Below are positions 1-7,333 of a stretch of DNA of 7,905 bases, piece by piece. The position numbers and the translations under genes were made by a program. This stretch comes from Dokdonella sp. (GTDB lineage Bacteria > Pseudomonadota > Gammaproteobacteria > Xanthomonadales > Rhodanobacteraceae), in the NCBI GenBank assembly GCA_030150315.1, contig JASLGB010000186.1, forward strand, positions 1-7,905, in the 5' to 3' direction. The notes beneath the pieces are model-generated. The model did not search any database. It was not told the origin of the DNA and was given only the letters and a program-made list of their open reading frames with translations. Each line of letters starts with the position of its first letter. Positions within the stretch are counted from its first letter, which is position 1.

Positions 1-2385
1 CGCTGCGGCGCGGCGCGCCGGCCACAGGCAGGCGGCGAGGCCGATCGCGGCGAGCGTCAACGCGACGGCAGCCAGGGTCGGCAGGTCGAACGCGCCAACC
101 CGGTAGAGCCGCGCCGACAGCAGTTGCGCGAAGGTCCAGGCCAGCGGCGCGCCGAGCGCGAGGCCGAGGCCGATCAGGGCCAATCCTTGACCGAGCACCT
201 CGCGCAGCACGGTCGATGCGCGTGCGCCGAGCGCCATGCGCACGCCAAACTCCGGCACGCGCTGACGTACCGCATAGGCGAGTACGGCGTACAGGCCGAC
301 GGCAGCCAGCAGCAGGGCGGTGAGCCCGAGCAGGCCGAGCAGGCGGTTCAGGCGATCACGATCCTTCATGGTTTCGCCGATGCGCTCGTTGAGGGTGACG
401 ATCGGCCCCAGCGTGTCGTTCGGCGCGATTTCCGCACCCAACGCCTTGAGCGGCGCAATCAGCGCGGACGGATCGAGTCGGGTGCGAACCGCCAATGCCG
501 CATACGGCGGCGCCGGCGTCGGCTGGTAGGTCGCCGGGCGGCTGGCCACTTCGTCCAGTGCACGCTGTTTCAGCGTCGGCACCACGCCGATGATGGTGAC
601 CTCGCGGTCCGGCTGGTCCGGGCCGACGCCGACCTTGAACGACTGGCCGATCGGATCGGCATCGCCGAAGTGCCGTTTCACGAACATCTCGTCGACGATG
701 GCCACCGGCGCTTCCGTGCGCACCTCGTCCGCGTCGAACGCGCGGCCGCGCAGGATGCGGATGCCGAGTGCAGCGAAGTAGCCCTCATCGACCTTCTGGT
801 CGAAGCCGATCGGTTTTTCCTTGGCATCGTCCTGTCCGGGCGCACGGTAGTTGGTGGTCGCGATGCTGATGCCGAACGGGATCATGCTGCCGAGTCCTGC
901 GGCCTCGACGCCGGGCAGGCCACGCACGCGCGCGGCCAGTTCGGTCAGAAGCGCGCCCCTCAGTTCGGGCGTGGCATCGGACGGAACCAGGTCGCCGAGG
1001 CTGGCGTAGAGCAGGTGGTCGCGCTGGAAGCCGACGTCCTCGGTCAGCAGGTTGTGCGAACTGCGCAGCAACACGCCGATGCCGAACAGCAGCGCCACCG
1101 TCAGCGCCACCTGGGTGACGACCAGAGATTTGCGCGCCATCTGCGCGGCGCCGCCGCTGGTCTGGCGCGAACCGCCGTGGCGGATCATGTCGTTGAGGTT
1201 GCCGCGTTGCACCGACAGCCCGACCGCCGCCAGCACCACGCACAGCAGCAGGGCCAGCACGGCGAGCAGGCCGAGCATCGGTGCATCGATGCCGATCGCC
1301 TGCGGCGTGCCGGTCGGCAGCAGGTCGAACCGGCGTAGCAGCGCCAGCCCGGCCGGAAGCAGGGCGCAGCCGAGTGCGACGGAGGCACCGCACAGCATGG
1401 TGGCTTCGCCCATGGCGCCGCGCGCACGTTGTGCCGGTGTGGCGCCCAGGGCCGCTTTCAGCGCCGACTCCTGGCGCCGCTCCAGCCCGCGGGCGAGAAA
1501 CAGGTTGGCCACGTTCGCCGCGGTCACCAGCCACACCATCGAAACGGCCAGCAACATCAGCAACAAGGCATCACGGCGCTCGCCGATCCACAACGAACGC
1601 AGCGGCAATGCGTGCAGCTTGAAGCTGCCGCCGAAGGCGCCGTCCAGCTCGGGCATCGATTGGGCGATGCGGTTGGCCTCGTCCGCCGCCGCCGTGGCCG
1701 AGCTGCCCGCGGCCAGCCGCGCGATGGCCAGCGTGCCGTCGAAGTTGCCCGTGCGCGAACGCTCGCGCTGCGTCGCTTCGAACGCGAGCGGCAGCCACAG
1801 GCGCGTGGTGCTGGACGGGAACGCAAAGCCCTTCGGCAGCACGCCGACGATGCGGTAGTCGGTGTTTTCCAGCCGCAGCGAACGACCGATCGCATCCTCC
1901 GCGCCGGCATAGCGTTTCTGCCACTCGTCCCACGACAGCACCACGCTGTGCGCAGCACCCTCAGCGACGTCCTCGCCCGCGAACAGGCGGCCGAGCGCGG
2001 GCTGCGCACCCAGCAGGCCGAACGCGCCCGGCTCGACCCGAGCGGTGCGCAGCGACCCGATGCGCACGCCGGATTCGTCGCGCATCGTCACCTCGTCCGT
2101 GCGGTAGGCGGCGATGCCTTCGATGCTGCGCGCATGGGCGGCGATCTCCTCGCGCAGCGGGGTCGACAGGCCGACGTCGAACGGGATGCCGAGAACGCGC
2201 GACTCGACCGTCACCAGCTGCTCGGATTGGGCAAACGGCAACGGCTTCAGCAGCAGGCCGTAGACGACGCTGGCGACGCAGGCCAGCGCACCGAAGGCGA
2301 GCCCGAGCAGAAGCACGGAAACGACGCTGAACCCGGGCGAGCGCAGCAGCCGCCCCAGCACATGTCGGAAGTTGAAGGCAGTCAT
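1..2385 (-). CDS. ADOP-type ABC transporter permease D (MacB_PCD/FtsX duplicated), C-terminus cut by window edge
   Basis: Inner-membrane permease of the MacB/FtsX superfamily in its fused, duplicated (ADOP) form; substrate unknown. The frame is open for exactly 795 codons from the ATG at 2383-2385 to base 1 with no stop or frameshift. The protein starts MTAFNFRHVLGRLLRSPGF. TM1 is at about 19-45, followed by the LKPLPF motif. The first extracytoplasmic domain is about 50-270 (GAFGLLGAQPALGRLF, then IVGVLPKGFAFP). TM2-TM4 are at about 272-297, 324-346 and 368-392, and TM5 at about 420-440. The second extracytoplasmic domain is about 445-675 (EGYFAALGI, PVAIVDEMF). TM6-TM8 are at about 680-706, 733-757 and 768-790. 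The second cytoplasmic coupling motif (EFGVRMALGA, about 712-721) is canonical; the first (ESALKAALGA, 306-315) is degenerate. The visible end, PARRAAA, aligns with the ends of B and C, so only about 10 residues are missing. It lies 51 bases after gene C, the widest gap in the operon. Family assignment is firm; role is inferred. Confidence 0.93.
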   Translation of the reverse strand, partial: MTAFNFRHVLGRLLRSPGFSVVSVLLLGLAFGALACVASVVYGLLLKPLPFAQSEQLVTVESRVLGIPFDVGLSTPLREEIAAHARSIEGIAAYRTDEVTMRDESGVRIGSLRTARVEPGAFGLLGAQPALGRLFAGEDVAEGAAHSVVLSWDEWQKRYAGAEDAIGRSLRLENTDYRIVGVLPKGFAFPSSTTRLWLPLAFEATQRERSRTGNFDGTLAIARLAAGSSATAAADEANRIAQSMPELDGAFGGSFKLHALPLRSLWIGERRDALLLMLLAVSMVWLVTAANVANLFLARGLERRQESALKAALGATPAQRARGAMGEATMLCGASVALGCALLPAGLALLRRFDLLPTGTPQAIGIDAPMLGLLAVLALLLCVVLAAVGLSVQRGNLNDMIRHGGSRQTSGGAAQMARKSLVVTQVALTVALLFGIGVLLRSSHNLLTEDVGFQRDHLLYASLGDLVPSDATPELRGALLTELAARVRGLPGVEAAGLGSMIPFGISIATTNYRAPGQDDAKEKPIGFDQKVDEGYFAALGIRILRGRAFDADEVRTEAPVAIVDEMFVKRHFGDADPIGQSFKVGVGPDQPDREVTIIGVVPTLKQRALDEVASRPATYQPTPAPPYAALAVRTRLDPSALIAPLKALGAEIAPNDTLGPIVTLNERIGETMKDRDRLNRLLGLLGLTALLLAAVGLYAVLAYAVRQRVPEFGVRMALGARASTVLREVLGQGLALIGLGLALGAPLAWTFAQLLSARLYRVGAFDLPTLAAVALTLAAIGLAACLWPARRAAA

Positions 2386-2391
2386 GGGCAA

Positions 2392-2395
2392 TCCT
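2392..2395 (-). promoter_or_regulatory. Ribosome binding site of permease D
   Basis: Read on the minus strand the sequence is AGGA followed by TTGCCC and the ATG, a 6-base spacing. This supports the start at 2385, as does the fit of the following residues to the usual ADOP N-terminus (RxLLRSPGF, then TM1). The site is weaker than those of B and C. Confidence 0.6.
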
Positions 2396-2408
2396 GGAAA
2401 GTCGGACG

Positions 2409-2432
2409 GGAACAGGAACGGCAACGGCACGC
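2409..2432. repeat. Short imperfect hexamer repeat in the C-D spacer
   Basis: On the plus strand the spacer reads GGAACA, GGAACG, GCAACG, GCACGC in direct succession, four degenerate 6-base units. On the transcribed strand this is a pyrimidine-rich tract directly after the TAA of gene C and before the ribosome binding site of gene D. No inverted repeat able to form a strong terminator hairpin is visible in the 51-base spacer. The repeat may be chance or a replication-slippage tract; nothing shows a function. Confidence 0.35.
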
Positions 2433-2436
2433 GGGA

Positions 2437-4878
2437 TTACTCGCTGCGCAGCGCGACCATCGGATCGACGCGCAGCGCGCGTCGCGCCGGCAGCCACGCG
2501 GCCAGCACCACGGCCAGACTAAGCACCGCGATCACGGCGGCGACCATGCCCGGTGCCGAGCGGGCGCCGGGCATCAGCATCTGGCCGAGCAGCAAGGTGA
2601 AGCCCCAGGCCAGTGGAAGGCCGATGGCCAGGCCGATCACGACCTGCCGCATGCAGCGGCGCAGCACCATCGTCAGCACGCTGCCGGCGGGTGCGCCGAG
2701 TGCGCGGCGCACGCCGATCTCGCGGGTGCGTGCGGTCACGTCGAAGGCCAGCACGGCATGGATGCCGGCCGCGGCGAGCAGGACGGCGAACAGGGCGAAC
2801 ACGCCAAACATGTTGGCGAGGATGTCGGCGCCCCAGAACATCTTGTCGCGCCATTCCTGCATCGGACGCAGCCAGTACACCGGCAGGTTGGCATCGAGGC
2901 CGCGCACGGCGTGGCGCACGGATTCGCCGAGCGCTCCGGCGTCGCCACGGGCATGCACGGCAAAGCTGAGGAAGGCCGGCGGATCCTGCGCCAGCGGCCG
3001 GTAGATGTTGCCGTCGCCGCGCGCGCCGGCAGGCGTGGCGGTGGTTTGCAGATAGTCCGACTGCACGCTGTCGGCGACCACGCCGACCACTTGCAGCCAC
3101 GGCGAATCGGCGTTCTCCGGTTCCAGCCGCACGCGCTCGCCGAGCGCCGAGCGTCCGGGCCATGCCTTGGCTGCGAGCGAGGCGCTGACGATGGCGACCG
3201 GGGTCGAGCCGGCCGTGTCGCGCGAGTCGAACAGGCGGCCTTCGCGCAGTGCGATCTGGAAGGTGCCGAAGAAGCCGTCACCGATACGCGAATACCACGC
3301 GCGCGGGCGCGGCGACTTCAGGTCCACCGCGTCGCCGGCGCGGGCGTAGTGCTGGCGCTCGAAGCCCATCAGCGGCAGCGTGCTGGCGACGGCTGCCGCG
3401 TCGGCACCCGGCAGTTCGGCCAGCCGGCGTTCCAACTGCCCGGCGAAGCGGGCGCGTGCCGCGGCGTCCGGGTAGTCGCTCTCGAACAGGCCTATGCGAC
3501 CGGTCAGGACGCCATCGACGCGGATTCCCAGCTCACTCGATTGCGCGTCCAGCGCGCTCTTGATCGCCGCGCCGGCACCGACCAGCAGCACCAGGCCGAG
3601 GGCGACTTCGGCGCTGACGAGGAAACGCCCCGGCGAGCGTGCGCCGCCGTTCGCGCCGTGGGCGCCGCCGGCACGCAGGTTGGCCTGCACGTCGAGTCGG
3701 CTGGCGGCCAGTGCCGGCGCGAGGCCGGCGGCGAGGGCGGCGACGAAGGCGATCGCGCCGCAGACCAGCACGTCCAGCGCGTCGGCGTGGAAATCCACCC
3801 ACCACGGCAGGTTGCCGAACTGCTCGGTGCCGGTGCCGGCGCCGTAGCGCATCCAGACGCTGGTGCCGAACCAGCCGAGCGCGGCGGCGGCGCCGGCAAT
3901 CAGCAGCGATTCGGCCAGCACCTGTGCGATCAGTCGGCGCCGGCTCGCGCCGAGTGCGGCGCGCATGCCCAGCTCGCGCGAGCGGGTGCCGAAACGGGCG
4001 GTGGTCAGCGCAGCCACGTTGCTGCAAGCGATCAGCAGCACCAGCAGCACGGCCAGCGACATGGCGAAGGTGGCGCGGCGGATTTCCTTCTGGATGAAGG
4101 CATCCATGAACGGCTGCATCTTCGGCGCATCGCCGTCGAGTGGCTGGCTGCGTTCGCTGGCCAGCGTCTGCATCAGGCCGGCGTATTCGGCTTCGGCCTG
4201 TTCGCGCGTGACGCCGTCGCGCAGGCGGCCGAAACCGTTCACGCTGGGCAGGTCGGCGTCGGCCGTGATGGCGGCATCGATCGTCAGCGGCAGCCACAGC
4301 GATTCGGCCAGCGGGAAGGCAAAGCGATCGGGCATCACGCCGACGATTTCCACGTCGTTGCCGTTGATGCGCGCGTGCCGGCCAATGATGTCTGCGTCGG
4401 CGTTGAAGAACAGCTCCCAGGTGCGCTGGCCGATCAGTGCCACGCGCGGCGCGCCGGGTTTCGCGTCGGCGCTGCCGAAGTCACGGCCGAGCACGGGTTT
4501 GACGCCCAGCACGCCGAATGCGTCCGGGCTGACCCACGCTCCGGACAACCGTTCCGCCGGCCCCTTGAGGCCGCCAAGATTGGCCGTTCCGATGCGATAG
4601 GCGGCCAGCGACTGCAGGCTGCCCTGGCGCTCGCGCAGGGTCTGCCAGTCGGCCTGGGGCAGCTCGTGGCTGCGTTCCGGGTTGACTTTTTCGGTGTATT
4701 TGAAATGCACCAGCTGCGCCGAATCGGGGAACGGCAGCGGCTTCAGCGCGAACGCGTTGATGGCACCGAACATGTAGATGGAAAGGCCGATGCCGACCGC
4801 CAGCATCGCGACCGAGACCACGGTGTATCCGGGAGATCGCAGCAGCGATCGCAGCGCAAAGCGGAAGTCATGCAGCAT
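2437..4878 (-). CDS. ADOP-type ABC transporter permease C (MacB_PCD/FtsX duplicated), complete
   Basis: A complete 813-residue inner-membrane permease, ATG at 4876-4878 and TAA at 2437-2439; this length is typical for ADOP proteins. It starts MLHDFRFALRSLLRSPGY. TM1 is at about 18-44, followed by the LKPLPFP motif. The first extracytoplasmic domain is about 50-268 (AFGVLGVKPVLGRDF; IVGVMPDRFAFP). TM2-TM4 are at about 270-292, 318-338 and 368-392, with the coupling motif RELGMRAALGASRRRL at about 301-316. TM5 is at about 418-438. The second extracytoplasmic domain is about 445-685 (PVAIVSASLAAKAWPG, VVGVVADS, IYRPLAQ). TM6-TM8 are at about 688-713, 745-768 and 777-797, with the second coupling motif REIGVRRALGAPAGSVL at about 719-735. 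The tail is RVDPMVALRSE. Both halves keep canonical FtsX features, so it is probably functional, working with an ATPase encoded elsewhere. The frame stays open far upstream inside gene B, but the ATG at 4878 has a ribosome binding site and the correct family N-terminus. Substrate unknown. Confidence 0.96.
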   Translation of the reverse strand: MLHDFRFALRSLLRSPGYTVVSVAMLAVGIGLSIYMFGAINAFALKPLPFPDSAQLVHFKYTEKVNPERSHELPQADWQTLRERQGSLQSLAAYRIGTANLGGLKGPAERLSGAWVSPDAFGVLGVKPVLGRDFGSADAKPGAPRVALIGQRTWELFFNADADIIGRHARINGNDVEIVGVMPDRFAFPLAESLWLPLTIDAAITADADLPSVNGFGRLRDGVTREQAEAEYAGLMQTLASERSQPLDGDAPKMQPFMDAFIQKEIRRATFAMSLAVLLVLLIACSNVAALTTARFGTRSRELGMRAALGASRRRLIAQVLAESLLIAGAAAALGWFGTSVWMRYGAGTGTEQFGNLPWWVDFHADALDVLVCGAIAFVAALAAGLAPALAASRLDVQANLRAGGAHGANGGARSPGRFLVSAEVALGLVLLVGAGAAIKSALDAQSSELGIRVDGVLTGRIGLFESDYPDAAARARFAGQLERRLAELPGADAAAVASTLPLMGFERQHYARAGDAVDLKSPRPRAWYSRIGDGFFGTFQIALREGRLFDSRDTAGSTPVAIVSASLAAKAWPGRSALGERVRLEPENADSPWLQVVGVVADSVQSDYLQTTATPAGARGDGNIYRPLAQDPPAFLSFAVHARGDAGALGESVRHAVRGLDANLPVYWLRPMQEWRDKMFWGADILANMFGVFALFAVLLAAAGIHAVLAFDVTARTREIGVRRALGAPAGSVLTMVLRRCMRQVVIGLAIGLPLAWGFTLLLGQMLMPGARSAPGMVAAVIAVLSLAVVLAAWLPARRALRVDPMVALRSE

Positions 4879-4884
4879 TTTGTT

Positions 4885-4888
4885 CTCC
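4885..4888 (-). promoter_or_regulatory. Ribosome binding site of permease C, just after the stop of B
   Basis: On the minus strand, GGAG is followed six bases later by the ATG at 4878 (GGAGAACAAAATG). The site begins one base past the TGA of gene B (4890-4892). Ribosomes ending B are thus placed directly at the start of C, which suggests translational coupling. It also decides the start of C, whose frame is otherwise open for about 2 kb upstream. Confidence 0.75.
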
Positions 4889-4889
4889 G

Positions 4890-7322
4890 TCAATCGTGGC
4901 GCAGGGCGGTGGCCGGCTCGATGCGCACGGCACGCCGCGCCGGCAGGTAGCACGCCGGCAGTGCGATCAGGGCCAGCAGCAGGCCGGCGGCGGCAAACGC
5001 GAGGGCGTCGGTGACGCGGGCGCCGAACAGCAGGCCGGACACGAGGACGGCCAGGCCAAACCCGATCGCTTCGCCGAGCAGCAGGCCGATGCCGAACAGG
5101 CGCCCGCCGCGGCCGAGCACTTCGCGCAGGATCCGCCCAGGCGCCGCGCCCAGCGACTGGCGGATGCCGATCTCGTGCGTGCGGCTGGCGACGTGGAAGG
5201 CGATCAGTCCGTACAGGCCGATTGCCGCCAGCAGCAGTCCGAGCAGCCCGAGCGCGCCGGCGACGAAACCGGCGATGCGCTGCGGCAGCAGGGACATCGC
5301 CACCGTGTCGGCCAGCGGGTACACGGGCGCGACCGGCAGGTTGCGATCGACCGCGTGGAACGCATCGGACAGCGTCCGCGTGAGCCGCGGAACATCGGTG
5401 CGGCTGCGCGCGAGCAGGTGCGTCCGCGTGGAAGGCGCCTGCGCCAGCGGCAGGAACAGGAACGGCTGGCGATCCTCGCCAAGCGAGGCGTACTTGCCGT
5501 CGGCGACGATGCCGACCACGCGCAGCGTGCGCGCTTCCTTGTCCTCGCCGTAGCGGAAGCTGTGACCGAGTGCGTTGCCGTCGGGCGCGATGCGCTGCGC
5601 GAGGGCTGCATTGACCACCGCGACGCCATCGCCGCCGGCGCGGTCGTGCGCATCGAAACCGCGTCCCTGCACCGGCATGCGCAGGGTGGCGAAATAGTCG
5701 TCGCTGACGACGTTGGTGTCCGGGCACAGCTCGTCCTCGGCGAGACCGGCGAGATGCACGCAGCCGAGCACCATGCGGTGGAAGCTGAGCGGCAGCACCG
5801 CGGCCAGCGCGGCGCCCTCGACATCGGTCAGCGTGCGCACCTGCGCCAGCAAGGCCTGTTGCGTGCGTGCGCGCCGGGCTTCGTCGTAGCCGCTCGGCTC
5901 CAGGTCGAAGTCCACGCTCACGACGTGCGCGGGGTCGAAGCCGACGTCGATCGCGGCCGCCCGTTCCAGCGCGCGCGCGAACAGGCCCGATCCGATCAGC
6001 AGGACCAGGGTCAGGGCGATCTGCACCACCACCAGGGATTCGCGCAGGCGCGTGCTGCGTCCGGCCACCTGGCGGGCAACCAGCGCGCCGCCGCTGGCCG
6101 GTGCGCGACGCGATGCGCGCAATGCCGGCAGCGCGCCGAACAGCAGGGCCGTCGCGGCCGTCAGCAGCAGCGCGAACACGAGCACGCTGCCATCGACCGG
6201 AATGCGCGGCAGGATCGGGATCGGCGTCGGCAGTTCCATGCGCAGCAGCAGGTCGCGCCACCAGGTCGCCAGCAGCAGGCCGCAGGCGCCGGCCGCTGCG
6301 GCCAGCAGCAGGTTCTCGGCAAACAGCTGGAAGAACACGCGGGAGCGACCCGCGCCGAGGGCGAAGCGCACGGCGATCTCCTGCCGGCGTGTCTCGCCGC
6401 GGGCCACCAACAGGCCCGCCACGTTGACGCAGGCGACCAGCAGGATCATGCCGACCATGGCGAACAGCAGGCCCGAGAAGGCGCCGAGCGGCCCGCGCAG
6501 TTGCGACGGGATGCCACGCAGCGGCGCCACGTCGATGCCGGCTGCCGGATCCTTCTTTTCGTAGGTGGCATCGAGCCGGCTGCGGATCGTCGCCAGCTCG
6601 GTTCGCGCCTGCGCAATGTCCACGCCATCGCGCAGGCGGCCGCCGGCCATCAGCCACAGCGACGTGCGCTGCGTGAGCAGGTTCGGGCTGTCGCTGCGCA
6701 GCAGCGGAAGGACATGCATCGGCAGATAGAACTCCGGAGCCAGCACGGCGATGTGGCCGTGGAACTCCGGCGCCGCGACGCCGATCAGGGTGAAGGTGTG
6801 GCCGTTCAGCGACACCGTGCGGCCGACCGCAGCGGGATCGGCATTGAAGTAGCGACGCCACGCGGCGTGGCTGGCTACCGCCACCGGCGGGGAAGCCGCG
6901 TCGTCGTCGGCGGGTGCGAGCAGGCGCCCGAGCGCGGCCGTGGTGTGCAGGGTCGGAAAGTACGATCCGCTGACCAGCAGGCCGAGCGAGCGGCGCGGAT
7001 CGCCATCGGCGACCACATCGAGCGGCTGCATCGACCAGGCGTAGAGGCTGTCGAACGACTTCGCCTCGGCATAGTCGAGGTAGTCGGGGTAGGAAATCGA
7101 ATCCATCCCGGAACCCGACTGCGTGCGGCCGATCTCGACCACGCGGTCGGCCTCGCCGATCCCGCTGACCGGCGCCAGCAGCAGCGCATTGACGATGCCG
7201 AACAGCACCGTGTGCGCGCCGATGGCGAGCGCCAGCGTGAGCACGGTGACGAAGGTGAAGCCCGGCCGTGCCAGCAGGTTGCGCAGGCCGTGGCCGAGAT
7301 CGGCGAGGACGTGGGAATGCAT
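4890..7322 (-). CDS. ADOP-type ABC transporter permease B (MacB_PCD/FtsX duplicated), complete
   Basis: A complete 810-residue inner-membrane permease, ATG at 7320-7322 and TGA at 4890-4892. The N-terminus (DLGHGLRNLLARPGFTF, then LTLALAIGAHTVLFGIVNA) is the classic ADOP opening, with no extra N-terminal prefix domain. TM1 is at about 22-50. The first extracytoplasmic domain is about 51-284 (YFPTLHTTAALGRLLAP, TLIGVAAPEFHG). TM2-TM4 are at about 285-307, 332-355 and 378-402, with the first coupling motif RQEIAVRFALGAGRSRV at about 313-329. TM5 is at about 429-450. The second extracytoplasmic domain is about 455-685 (DDYFATLRMPVQGRGF, RVVGIVADGKYASLGE, FLFLPLAQ). TM6-TM8 are at about 687-711, 741-765 and 772-797, with the second coupling motif HEIGIRQSLGA at about 716-726. 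The tail is RIEPATALRHD. Unlike C and D it lacks KPLPF after TM1, having LLAPVSGIGEADR instead, so it belongs to a different ADOP branch. Cys521 and Cys533 lie in the second extracytoplasmic domain. It sits 10 bases after A and 11 before C. Substrate and partner ATPase are unknown. Confidence 0.96.
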   Translation of the reverse strand: MHSHVLADLGHGLRNLLARPGFTFVTVLTLALAIGAHTVLFGIVNALLLAPVSGIGEADRVVEIGRTQSGSGMDSISYPDYLDYAEAKSFDSLYAWSMQPLDVVADGDPRRSLGLLVSGSYFPTLHTTAALGRLLAPADDDAASPPVAVASHAAWRRYFNADPAAVGRTVSLNGHTFTLIGVAAPEFHGHIAVLAPEFYLPMHVLPLLRSDSPNLLTQRTSLWLMAGGRLRDGVDIAQARTELATIRSRLDATYEKKDPAAGIDVAPLRGIPSQLRGPLGAFSGLLFAMVGMILLVACVNVAGLLVARGETRRQEIAVRFALGAGRSRVFFQLFAENLLLAAAAGACGLLLATWWRDLLLRMELPTPIPILPRIPVDGSVLVFALLLTAATALLFGALPALRASRRAPASGGALVARQVAGRSTRLRESLVVVQIALTLVLLIGSGLFARALERAAAIDVGFDPAHVVSVDFDLEPSGYDEARRARTQQALLAQVRTLTDVEGAALAAVLPLSFHRMVLGCVHLAGLAEDELCPDTNVVSDDYFATLRMPVQGRGFDAHDRAGGDGVAVVNAALAQRIAPDGNALGHSFRYGEDKEARTLRVVGIVADGKYASLGEDRQPFLFLPLAQAPSTRTHLLARSRTDVPRLTRTLSDAFHAVDRNLPVAPVYPLADTVAMSLLPQRIAGFVAGALGLLGLLLAAIGLYGLIAFHVASRTHEIGIRQSLGAAPGRILREVLGRGGRLFGIGLLLGEAIGFGLAVLVSGLLFGARVTDALAFAAAGLLLALIALPACYLPARRAVRIEPATALRHD

Positions 7323-7328
7323 GGGTTT

Positions 7329-7333
7329 CTCCT
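7329..7333 (-). promoter_or_regulatory. Ribosome binding site of permease B, overlapping the stop of A
   Basis: On the minus strand, TGAGGAGAAACCCATG places AGGAG six bases before the ATG of gene B. Its first A is the last base of the TGA stop of gene A. The overlap of stop and Shine-Dalgarno suggests coupled translation of A and B and confirms the start at 7322. Confidence 0.78.

Noticed and set aside
124..1338. Plus-strand open frame of 404 codons opposite permease D
   Set aside because: Composition dominated by Arg, Gln, Ala and His, no domain, and exactly antisense to the conserved D coding frame.
785..1534. Minus-strand open frame of 249 codons inside D, which could suggest that D is broken into pieces
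   Set aside because: It is in another frame. The D frame is continuous from 2385 to base 1, exactly 795 codons, with all eight helices in order, so there is no frameshift or pseudogene.
2386..2436. Possible terminator or promoter between permeases C and D
   Set aside because: No GC-rich inverted repeat with a T-run is present and no credible -35/-10 pair fits in the 51 bases, so read-through within one operon is more likely.
1429..4950. Very long plus-strand open frame (1173 codons) antisense to permeases C and D
   Set aside because: The translation is rich in Arg, Gln, His, Ala and Gly with no domain, no membrane segment and low-complexity composition, while the opposite strand encodes well-conserved membrane proteins across the same bases. 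It is the usual antisense shadow of GC-rich codons, and it also crosses the C-D and B-C gene borders without regard to them.
2437..6861. A single 1474-codon minus-strand protein that would extend permease C upstream into gene B
   Set aside because: The upstream part is an off-frame Arg/Ala-rich reading of gene B. The real start of C at 4878 has a ribosome binding site and the standard family N-terminus, and B ends normally just before it.
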